From contig JAGWSK010000217.1 in assembly GCA_028869355.1 (NCBI GenBank), positions 1 through 8,204 on the forward strand: a stretch of DNA of 8,204 nt. Direction: 5' to 3'. Under the pieces are notes generated by a model that saw only the letters and a program-made list of their open reading frames with translations, was not told the origin of the DNA and made no database searches. Origin of the DNA: Alphaproteobacteria bacterium (GTDB lineage: Bacteria > Pseudomonadota > Alphaproteobacteria > Micropepsales > Micropepsaceae). The position numbers and the translations under genes are program-made. Below are positions 1 through 5,948 of this stretch, one piece after another; position 1 is the stretch's first letter, and each line of letters starts with the position of its first letter.

Positions 1-124
1 GGGATTCGTAATGATCCGATGCCGCCGAATCGACATGCTCAGGGCAGATGGAAGTTTGGCTCCCAATAACACCGACTGGCTGCCCGCCTGACGGTTAAAT
101 TCTGATCTTAAGGTCGGGTTGGTC

Positions 125-147
125 AATATCGCCGGATCGGCGATATT
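125..147. repeat. Perfect inverted repeat, terminator- or operator-like
   Basis: The arms AATATCGCCG and CGGCGATATT are exact reverse complements, 10 bases each, around a 3-base spacer GAT. The right arm runs into TTGC, so there is only a short T run. It could be the intrinsic terminator of a gene ending near 69 or 91, or a dimeric operator about 110 bp upstream of the promoter at 261-290. The sequence alone does not decide between them. Confidence 0.5.
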
Positions 148-260
148 TGCGCGGCGTCCGTTTAGCGTTCAAGAGCGACGGTTCCAGACTACATGGCGCA
201 GGCAAGCCAGCCGTCACGCTGGCCGATCCAGACTGACTCACCACGTCTCTTATCGGCCTA

Positions 261-290
261 TTGACATAGGAATATGCTGCGCCCTATAAG
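261..290 (+). promoter_or_regulatory. Sigma70-type promoter for the DUF3631 gene
   Basis: There is a perfect -35 hexamer TTGACA at 261-266 and a -10 hexamer TATAAG (5 of 6 to consensus) at 285-290, separated by 18 bp. Transcription would start near 296-298, leaving a leader of about 23 bases that carries AGGAGG (309-314) five bases before the ATG at 320. This is the best promoter match in the window and suggests constitutive expression unless a repressor acts on nearby repeats. Confidence 0.6.
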
Positions 291-319
291 AACAGAAAAG
301 GAACATACAGGAGGCAGTC

Positions 320-1744
320 ATGAATGATTTAACCGAAACTTCCGAGGGCGCAGCACGCGCAGGCTCGCCACCGCAGATGGCGCCGAAAATGACCGTGGCC
401 GAAGCCGAAGCCGAACTCGAACGCTTGGCCGGGCTCTCCAAATATGCCTTTGAGTGCGAGGAAGAAGTTGCCGCAAAGCGCCTGAAAATGCATGCCATCG
501 ATCTGAATGGCATGGTTCACGGAATTCAGGAAGATTGGAAGAAAAGCGGCAACGGATGGCGCATTGCGGGCACGACTGCAGCGTCGCGAAGCCCCGATGC
601 AGGAATAGTCCGCAAATGGCCCGATCCGGTCAGTGCCGCGGACCTGCTTCCGCAGCTCGTCGCCGCGATTCACCGCCACGTCGTCATCTCCGACGATGCC
701 GCTCTTACCGTTGCCCTCTGGATCATGCATTGCCATGCGCTTGATGCGTTCGAAACCAGTCCGCGCCTGGTCATCACGTCCGGCGAACCGGCGAGCGGCA
801 AAAGCACGCTGCTCGATCTGCTGGGCCAGACAGTCCCGCGCCCGCTGACATTCTCCACCGCGACGGCAGCGGCGCTGGTGAAGGGAATGGTGGAAAAGCC
901 GGTGCTGCTGATCGACGACGGCGGCGCCGTGTTGGCATCGGGCGCCGAGCTGAGAAACATCCTGCGCGCCGGCCAGCGGCGGAATGCGGCGCGGATGTTG
1001 CGCCTCGAGAAAGGGCAGACCGCTGGCGTATCCGTCTGGGCCCCCGCGGCGCTCTGTGTCACCGGCCGGATGCCTCCCGCGCTCACCGGGCTGAGCATCC
1101 AAATCCCCCTCCAGCGCGCCGCACCCGCGGAAGCCGCCTTGCGGCTGCGATCGGCCGGCAACAACGTGCTTGCCGAACTGTCACGCATGGCCGCGCGTTG
1201 GGCGAGCGATCACACCCAATCGCTCCGCCGGGCCGAGCACGCCGTCGAATTCGCCGAAGATGAAAACTGGACGCCGCTCACCATCATCGCCCAAAGCGCC
1301 GGCGAGGAATGGCAACAGCGCGCCCGCGCCGCGATGCTGGCATTGCGCGCCGAAGCGGCGCCTTCAGCGCTCGAAATTCTGCTTGCCGATATCCGGACCA
1401 GCCTTAAGCGCCGCGAGATCGGTCAGCCCGCAATATGGATCGAGCCTGGCAGGGCGATCATCGATCGCGACCGCATACGTTCGGCCGATCTCGCCCGCCT
1501 CTTGAGCGAAATCGAAGGCGGCCCATGGCACGAATGGGGCCAGGCGAAACAGCCCCTGACCGCGCATGCGCTCGCCAAGCTCCTTGGGCCCCTGCGCATC
1601 CGTCCCGCAACCCTGCGCTTTCATACCAGTAATTCCATCGGCGCGCCGCAGGAGCTGATCGAGAAAGGTTATCTCCACGCCCAGTTCACCGATGCATTCG
1701 CGCGTTATCTGCCGGAATTGCCCACGGAAGTCACAGCGCCATGA
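320..1744 (+). CDS. DUF3631-type P-loop ATPase, stand-alone
   Basis: The 474-aa protein has a charged, probably helical N-terminus (about 1-95), then an ATPase core. Walker A is GEPASGKST (155-163) and the Walker B-like strand is PVLLIDD (194-200). The C-terminal part (about 345-470) matches what I know of DUF3631, with the hallmarks RSADLARLL, GPWHEWG, LTAHALAKLL and a final KGYLHAQFTDAFARYL. Family members usually sit at the C-terminus of primase- or helicase-like replication proteins of phages, plasmids and islands, so a role in DNA replication or transactions of an accessory element is likely. No primase or Toprim domain is attached here. The family's usual 'dRSI' segment reads TGLSI (256-260), which lacks the Arg. 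The start is set by AGGAGG at 309-314. The gene appears monocistronic, with its own promoter, and runs convergent to the HIT gene. The family call is fairly sure; the function is not. Confidence 0.78.
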   Translation: MNDLTETSEGAARAGSPPQMAPKMTVAEAEAELERLAGLSKYAFECEEEVAAKRLKMHAIDLNGMVHGIQEDWKKSGNGWRIAGTTAASRSPDAGIVRKWPDPVSAADLLPQLVAAIHRHVVISDDAALTVALWIMHCHALDAFETSPRLVITSGEPASGKSTLLDLLGQTVPRPLTFSTATAAALVKGMVEKPVLLIDDGGAVLASGAELRNILRAGQRRNAARMLRLEKGQTAGVSVWAPAALCVTGRMPPALTGLSIQIPLQRAAPAEAALRLRSAGNNVLAELSRMAARWASDHTQSLRRAEHAVEFAEDENWTPLTIIAQSAGEEWQQRARAAMLALRAEAAPSALEILLADIRTSLKRREIGQPAIWIEPGRAIIDRDRIRSADLARLLSEIEGGPWHEWGQAKQPLTAHALAKLLGPLRIRPATLRFHTSNSIGAPQELIEKGYLHAQFTDAFARYLPELPTEVTAP

Positions 1745-1840
1745 ACGTAACTTTTGCCGTTACGGTTGCAAACCGGCAAAACCCCAGCAATTCCCTGGAT
1801 TGTAACTTTGTAACGGTTGCGCTGGAGAAATGGCCCGGGA
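1745..1840. repeat. Convergent intergenic region with imperfect direct and inverted repeats
   Basis: Two related units are visible. One (1746-1769) has GTAACTTT, then TGCC, then GTTACGGTTGC. The other (1802-1820) has GTAACTTT followed directly by GTAACGGTTGC. The first unit overlaps an inverted repeat with arms TTTTGCC (1752-1758) and GGCAAAA (1775-1781), with an inner GGTT/AACC pairing around GCA. The region lies between the ends of two convergent genes, so it could work as a two-way terminator, although no clear T run follows on either strand. The direct repetition also recalls iterons or operators near replication genes. The repeats are seen; any role is inference. Confidence 0.45.
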
Positions 1841-2260
1841 TCACTCCAGAGCCGCGCGGATGCGTTCGGCAAATGCCTGCAGCTTTTCCGGCTTTTCCAT
1901 CTCGCGCGCATGCGGCCGGAAATCGGCCCCGGCGCTGCGCGGAATGATGTGGAAATGGACGTGAAATACGCTTTGCCCCGCCGCCGCGCCGTTCAGCTGC
2001 GCAACCATGATGCCGGGCGCGTTCATTCCCTTTTTCACCGCTCGCGCGATTCTTTGCGTCGTCGCGATCAGCGCCGCCGCGCCTTCCGGCGACAGCGCGA
2101 AAAAATCCTCCGCTTCTTCTTTCGGGATCACCAGCGCGTGGCCGTCGGCCTGCGGCATCACATCCATGAACGCCAGTGTCTTGCCGTCCTCATACAGCCG
2201 CACACAGGGAATTTCGCCGCGCAGGATCCTCGCAAAGATGTTGTTCCGGTCATAAGCCAT
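1841..2260 (-). CDS. HIT (histidine triad) family nucleotide hydrolase/transferase
   Basis: This 139-aa protein has the usual length for a small bacterial HIT protein and carries the diagnostic motif HVHFHIIP, with His100, His102 and His104. His102 should be the nucleophile that takes up the nucleotidyl group. The N-terminal strand IFARILRGEIP and the segment DVMPQADGHALVIPK are typical of the HINT branch, which hydrolyses nucleoside phosphoramidates or adenylylated amino acids in the cytoplasm. The physiological substrate is not predictable. The start ATG (2258-2260) is preceded by AGAGGG (complement of 2271-2276, spacer 10), which overlaps the stop codon of the upstream FemAB-like gene. With only 14 bases between the two genes, they are almost certainly cotranscribed and perhaps translationally coupled. 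Confidence 0.94.
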   Translation of the reverse strand: MAYDRNNIFARILRGEIPCVRLYEDGKTLAFMDVMPQADGHALVIPKEEAEDFFALSPEGAAALIATTQRIARAVKKGMNAPGIMVAQLNGAAAGQSVFHVHFHIIPRSAGADFRPHAREMEKPEKLQAFAERIRAALE

Positions 2261-2274
2261 GATCCGTGTACCCT

Positions 2275-3438
2275 CTATTGCTGGAGTTTGCGGAACGGCG
2301 AGCGTCCCTTCAGCACTTCCATATGGTCTGCGACTTCCGCGCGTTCATCCTCCAGATATTCCGCCACGGCCTGCCGCAAGCCGGAATGGGCAATGTAATG
2401 CGCCGACCAGGTCGATTGCGGCAGGTAACCCCGAAGCAGTTTGTGCGAACCCTGTGCGCCCGCCTCGACCCGCTTCAGCCCGCGCGCGATCGCAAAATCG
2501 ATGGCCTGATAATAGCAGGTCTCGAAATGGAGGAACGGAACATATTCGGTGCAGCCCCAGTTGCGGCCGTAGAGAACGTCGCCGTCGAAGAAATTCAGCG
2601 CGCCCGCGATATAGCGCGAGCCGTGCCGCGCCATCACCAGCCAGATTTGATCTGCCATGGATTGCCCGATCAGGCTGAAAAACCGCCGCGTCAGATAGGG
2701 CGGATTCCATTTCTGGTTCCCGGTCGCGACGTAACATTCAAAAAATTCATCCCACACAGCCTCGGTCAGGTCGCGCCCGGAGAGCCAGTCGAACCTGATT
2801 CCTGCGGCGACAACACTGCCACGCTCTTTGCGAAGATTCTTTCGCTTTGCGGACGCCAGTTCACCAAGGAAATCGTCGAACGAAGCGTAGCTCCGGTTGT
2901 CCCAATGGAACTGTCTGTCGGTGCGGCGCAAATAGCCTTCCGCACCCGCAATCTCCCATTCGCTCTCAGTCATGAAGGTGACGTGAAGCGAGGATGCGCC
3001 CAGCTCCTCGACCGCCCGCTCGCCGGCCTTGAGCAGCAACCGCGAAGTTTCGCCGGTATCTTCACCCGCCGCGATCAGCAATTTGCGCCCGGTCACGGGC
3101 GTAAACGGCACGCTTGCCTGGAGCTTGGGATAATACCGGCCGCCGGCACGCGCGAAGGCTTCCGCCCAGCCATGATCAAAGACATATTCGCCATAGGAAT
3201 GGGATTTGAGATAAAGCGGCAGCAGCCCGATCGGGACGTCGTCCCGCATCAACAGCAAATGCAGCGGCTTCCAACCGGTTTTTGCGGTCGCCGATCCGGA
3301 TTCCTCCAGCGCCGCAAAGAAATCATGGCGGGTAAAAGGATAGGGCAGGGGCAGGCGGTCGGGATTGGCCAGATGGTTCCAGGCCCGTGCCCCGATCGCC
3401 TTCGCGCTGCCGCCAAATTTCGCCGTTACACTGATCAC
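2275..3438 (-). CDS. FemAB-like / GNAT-fold acyltransferase (DUF482 family)
   Basis: With the GTG start at 3436-3438 this is a 387-aa protein. The signatures I associate with the DUF482/FemAB_like family are present: FFAALEESGSA near the N-terminus, a basic KRKNLRKERG (198-207), YGRNWGC (290-296), LHFETCYYQAID (303-314) and EAGAQGSHKLLRGYLP (325-340). The fold is a double GNAT type, often annotated as 'peptidoglycan biosynthesis protein', but no substrate has been firmly assigned and it need not act on peptidoglycan. No signal peptide or membrane segment is seen, so it is probably cytoplasmic. An in-frame ATG at 3517-3519 would add 27 residues. I prefer the GTG because the added part is unlike family N-termini, the ATG lies in a hairpin stem, and GGAAAG (complement of 3450-3455, spacer 11) precedes the GTG. 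It leads the operon with HIT. Confidence 0.85.
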   Translation of the reverse strand: MISVTAKFGGSAKAIGARAWNHLANPDRLPLPYPFTRHDFFAALEESGSATAKTGWKPLHLLLMRDDVPIGLLPLYLKSHSYGEYVFDHGWAEAFARAGGRYYPKLQASVPFTPVTGRKLLIAAGEDTGETSRLLLKAGERAVEELGASSLHVTFMTESEWEIAGAEGYLRRTDRQFHWDNRSYASFDDFLGELASAKRKNLRKERGSVVAAGIRFDWLSGRDLTEAVWDEFFECYVATGNQKWNPPYLTRRFFSLIGQSMADQIWLVMARHGSRYIAGALNFFDGDVLYGRNWGCTEYVPFLHFETCYYQAIDFAIARGLKRVEAGAQGSHKLLRGYLPQSTWSAHYIAHSGLRQAVAEYLEDERAEVADHMEVLKGRSPFRKLQQ

Positions 3439-3496
3439 GCAGATTCGAACTTTCCGGCAATTGCGGGGCGCGCGAAATTGCCCAGTTTTCCCTGTC

Positions 3497-3522
3497 GGGG
3501 CCCCAAAATGCTTCCGCATTTT
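3497..3522. repeat. Palindrome and hairpin between divergent FemAB-like and aguA genes
   Basis: An 8-base palindrome GGGGCCCC (3497-3504) is followed at once by a perfect stem-loop with arms AAAATGC (3505-3511) and GCATTTT (3516-3522) around a TTCC loop. It sits in the 134-bp region between the GTG start of the FemAB-like gene and the ATG of aguA. It could be an operator for either gene, an RNA hairpin in the FemAB-like leader, or a copy of a dispersed REP-like element. I saw no second copy in this window. Confidence 0.5.
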
Positions 3523-3572
3523 CCGCAGTCACTGCAAGAGGGCCATATCATTTTCTGCCCGAAGGCCATGCC

Positions 3573-4622
3573 ATGACCGAACCCACAGACGCACTATCGC
3601 GTTACCCGGCCGAAAGCGGCTTTGCATGGCCGGCCGAATGGAAGGCGCACCGGCGCACCTGGATGTGCTGGCCTTCGCGCCTGGAATGTTTCGGCGATCC
3701 CGGCCGCTTCCTGCGCGGCAAACACGCGCTTGCGCATTTGGCTCGTACCGTCGCTGGTGTCGAACCCGTCACGCTCGCGGTGCGCGCGGAAGACGCGGCC
3801 GAAGCCCGGCTGGCGACTGCCGGAAAAGCAGAGATCGTCGAGATGCCGCTGGACGACGGTTGGGCCCGCGATATCGGACCGACATTTCTGCTGGGCAGCG
3901 AAAATGCGCTCGCGGGCGTGCAGTGGAACTTCAACGCCTGGGGACACAAATATCAGCCCTATGCCCATGATGCGATGTTTGCGCGCCACGTCATGCGTGC
4001 CATTGGCGCACGGGAATTTGCTGCGCCGTTGGTGTGTGAGGGCGGCGCACTGCATGGCGATGGCGAAGGCACGATATTGATCACCGAACAGTGCCTGTTG
4101 AACGCCAACCGCAATCCGGGACTGGCGCGCGCAGATATCGAAAAAATACTTGGCCTGTATCTCGGCGCGCGCAAGGTGATCTGGCTGCAGGGACGTTTTT
4201 CAGACCTTGAGACCGACGGCCATATCGACAATATCGCCTGTTTTGCCGCACCCGGACGGGTGATCCTGGGCATGCCGGATTTACGCGAGCATCCGGATTG
4301 GGAGCCGGTGCAGGACGCCATGCGTACACTGAGCAATTCGCGTGATGCCCGGGGCCGCCGCCTGGAAATTATTCCGCTGCCGCAGCCGGGACAGCGGCGT
4401 CTGTCGTGGTCGGGCCAGTTGCTGCAGGCAAGCTATGTGAATTTTTATCTCGCGAACAGGGCAGTAATCATGCCGGCATTTGATGATCCGCACGACGACA
4501 ACGCCCGCGATCTTGCCGGCAGCCTGTTTCCCGATCGCAAAGTCCTTCAGATCAATGCATTGGACCTTGTGCAGGGCGGAGGCGGAATTCATTGCATGAC
4601 CCAGCAGGAGCCCGCACCGTGA
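3573..4622 (+). CDS. aguA: Agmatine deiminase (agmatine iminohydrolase)
   Basis: This 349-aa member of the guanidino-group-modifying (peptidylarginine deiminase-like) family converts agmatine to N-carbamoylputrescine and ammonia (EC 3.5.3.12). The length is typical. Family motifs appear in order: DDGWARDIGPTF (94-105), CEGGALHGDGEGT (155-167), ETDGHIDN (213-220, with the catalytic His217) and the C-terminal GGGGIHCMTQQEP, where Cys341 is the expected nucleophile that forms the amidino-enzyme intermediate. The start ATG is preceded by GAAGG (3561-3565, spacer 7); another ATG at 3568 is out of frame. The stop overlaps the GTG start of aguB, so the two pathway enzymes form a coupled operon. Putrescine made this way comes from arginine via agmatine. 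No arginine decarboxylase gene is in the window. Confidence 0.95.
   Translation: MTEPTDALSRYPAESGFAWPAEWKAHRRTWMCWPSRLECFGDPGRFLRGKHALAHLARTVAGVEPVTLAVRAEDAAEARLATAGKAEIVEMPLDDGWARDIGPTFLLGSENALAGVQWNFNAWGHKYQPYAHDAMFARHVMRAIGAREFAAPLVCEGGALHGDGEGTILITEQCLLNANRNPGLARADIEKILGLYLGARKVIWLQGRFSDLETDGHIDNIACFAAPGRVILGMPDLREHPDWEPVQDAMRTLSNSRDARGRRLEIIPLPQPGQRRLSWSGQLLQASYVNFYLANRAVIMPAFDDPHDDNARDLAGSLFPDRKVLQINALDLVQGGGGIHCMTQQEPAP
4606..4621 (+). promoter_or_regulatory. Ribosome binding site and GTG start that set the aguB start
   Basis: AGGAG (4606-4610) lies inside the end of aguA, followed by an 8-base spacer and GTG at 4619-4621. The GTG overlaps the aguA stop TGA (4620-4622) as GTGA. An in-frame ATG at 4592 would add nine residues unlike nitrilase-family N-termini and has no comparable binding site, so GTG is preferred. 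The overlap suggests reinitiation and balanced synthesis of the two enzymes. Confidence 0.75.
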
Positions 4623-5494
4623 GCAGGACGACAACAGTCGCGGCAACCCAATTCGCGATGTCATGGGACCGTGCCGCCAATATTGCAAAAGCGAAGGACC
4701 TCGTGCGCCAGGCGGTGGCTCGCGGCGCCCAGGTCGTGCTGCTGCCCGAGTTGTTTGAAACACCCTATTTCTGCCAGGACCAGTCGGCCGCTCACCTCGC
4801 TCTGGCCCAGGCATTTGAGGCCAATCCGCTGATTGCGGAATTCTCTGCGCTGGCCGGCGAATTACGCGTGATCCTGCCGCTCAGCTTCTTCGAGCGGGCG
4901 CACAACACCTATTATAATTCGCTGGCGATGATCGATGATGCCGGCCAGGTGCTCGGCCGCTATCGCAAATCGCATATCCCCGACGGTCCCGGATATCAGG
5001 AAAAATTCTATTTCCACCCCGGCGATACCGGTTTCAAATGCTGGACCACACGCGCCGGCAATCTCGGTGCGGCGATTTGCTGGGATCAGTGGTTTCCCGA
5101 GGCAGCGCGGATCATGGCGCTGATGGGTGCGGAAATCCTGTTCTATCCGACAGCCATCGGCAGTGAACCGCCTCCTGCGCCGCCGGTTGACTCGCGCGAC
5201 CACTGGCGCCGCGTCATGCAGGGCCATGCCGCCGCCAATTACGTGCCTGTCGTCGCATCCAATCGTGTCGGGGTGGAGAAGGGAAGTGCAGGCGAACTCA
5301 GGTTTTACGGCTCCTCCTTTATTGCCGGGCCGCAGGGCGAAATCGTCGCCGAACTGGGGCGTGACGAGGAGGGCGTGATTACCGCCAGTTTCGATCTTGG
5401 TGAAATCGCCGTGTTGCGGGGTTCCTGGGGTCTGTTTCGTGACCGCCGGCCTGACCTTTATAAGGCGATATTAACCGCAGATGGTGAAGAATAG
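4619..5494 (+). CDS. aguB: N-carbamoylputrescine amidase (nitrilase superfamily)
   Basis: This 291-aa carbon-nitrogen hydrolase splits N-carbamoylputrescine into putrescine, CO2 and ammonia (EC 3.5.1.53), completing the agmatine route. The nitrilase Glu-Lys-Cys triad is visible: Glu44 in LLPELFETPYF, Lys117 in YRKSHIPDGPGYQEKFYF and Cys154 in GAAICWDQWFPEAAR. The segments PDGPGYQEKFYFHPGD and CWDQWFPEAARIMALMGAE are typical of the AguB subgroup rather than of beta-ureidopropionase or omega-amidase. The length and C-terminus (WGLFRDRRPDLY) also match AguB. It is the second gene of the aguAB operon, with a 4-base overlap. A 69-bp gap separates it from divK. Confidence 0.95.
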   Translation: MSRTTTVAATQFAMSWDRAANIAKAKDLVRQAVARGAQVVLLPELFETPYFCQDQSAAHLALAQAFEANPLIAEFSALAGELRVILPLSFFERAHNTYYNSLAMIDDAGQVLGRYRKSHIPDGPGYQEKFYFHPGDTGFKCWTTRAGNLGAAICWDQWFPEAARIMALMGAEILFYPTAIGSEPPPAPPVDSRDHWRRVMQGHAAANYVPVVASNRVGVEKGSAGELRFYGSSFIAGPQGEIVAELGRDEEGVITASFDLGEIAVLRGSWGLFRDRRPDLYKAILTADGEE

Positions 5495-5563
5495 CTGAAT
5501 ACTGTCAATCCGGCGTTAAGTTTTACCGGCTAGTTTGCGGCCTTTGGCGACATCGAGGGTGGT

Positions 5564-5938
5564 ATGGACGTCGCGACGAAGACCGTTCTGGTAGTCGAGG
5601 ACAACGAGCTCAATATGAAGCTCTTCCACGATTTGCTGGATGCACATGGTTACCGTATCCTTCAGACGCGGGACGGGATGGAGGCGCTTGATATCGCGCG
5701 CAAACATCGTCCCGACCTTATTTTGATGGACATCCAGCTTCCTGAAGTGTCTGGACTGGAAGTCACCAAGTGGCTGAAACAGGATGAGAAATTGCGTTCC
5801 ATTCCGGTCGTGGCGGTGACCGCCTTCGCGATGAAGGGGGATGCCGAACTGATGCAGCAGGGTGGCTGCGAAGGATATCTGTCCAAACCCATCTCCATCG
5901 CCTGTTTCCTCGAAACGGTGCGGCGCTTCGTGGGTTGA
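5564..5938 (+). CDS. divK: Single-domain response regulator DivK
   Basis: This 124-aa protein is only a receiver domain. It has the acidic pair Glu12-Asp13, phospho-acceptor Asp56 in LILMDIQLPEVSG, switch residue Thr86 in VVAVTAFAMKGD and Lys108 in YLSKPIS. The segment NELNMKLFHDLLDAHGY and the end of the domain match Caulobacter DivK closely from memory. In Caulobacterales and relatives DivK is phosphorylated by DivJ and dephosphorylated by PleC. It then feeds back on these kinases and on DivL-CckA to lower CtrA activity and set cell polarity. It has no output domain. GAGGG (5555-5559) precedes the ATG by a short 4-base spacer. pleD follows after 10 bases, so the two genes form an operon. 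A promoter in the 69-bp upstream gap is possible, but I see no full CtrA site (TTAA-N7-TTAA). Confidence 0.94.
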   Translation: MDVATKTVLVVEDNELNMKLFHDLLDAHGYRILQTRDGMEALDIARKHRPDLILMDIQLPEVSGLEVTKWLKQDEKLRSIPVVAVTAFAMKGDAELMQQGGCEGYLSKPISIACFLETVRRFVG

Positions 5939-5948
5939 GGACGCGGCA

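Larger units (their letters stand above)
1..319. other. Intergenic region upstream of the DUF3631 gene
   Basis: No confident gene lies here. Two frames are open from the left edge, one to a stop at 67-69 and one to a stop at 89-91. Either could be the tail of a gene that starts outside the window, but neither is recognisable. The stretch contains a perfect inverted repeat (125-147), a weaker one with 6-bp arms (206-211 and 218-223), an 8-base direct repeat TCCAGACT (183-190 and 227-234, possibly chance), and the promoter and ribosome binding site of the next gene. I see no tRNA or other RNA gene. Confidence 0.6.

Noticed and set aside
1..91. C-terminal part of a gene entering from the left edge, or a tRNA
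   Set aside because: Two frames are open for only 22 and 29 codons, with nothing recognisable, and no cloverleaf or T-loop pattern is visible.
329..1102. Minus-strand open frame of 257 codons within the DUF3631 gene
   Set aside because: It is antisense to the ATPase core with Walker motifs and has low-complexity Arg/Gly/Phe composition typical of a shadow frame.
1817..2398. Plus-strand open frame of 193 codons over the HIT gene
   Set aside because: It is very Arg-rich, has no motif, and is antisense to a clear HIT protein.
2266..3576. Long plus-strand open frame of 436 codons opposite the FemAB-like gene
   Set aside because: The minus strand carries recognisable FemAB-like motifs throughout. 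The plus frame has no family features and would run into the aguA start; it is a shadow of GC-rich coding bias.
4281..4814. Minus-strand open frame of 177 codons across the aguA/aguB junction
   Set aside because: Both plus-strand genes have full catalytic motifs here; the antisense frame has no recognisable content.
5495..5563. CtrA-type binding site upstream of divK
   Set aside because: One TTAA (5516-5519) is present, but the second half-site at the right spacing is CGGC, so the TTAA-N7-TTAA pattern is not met.
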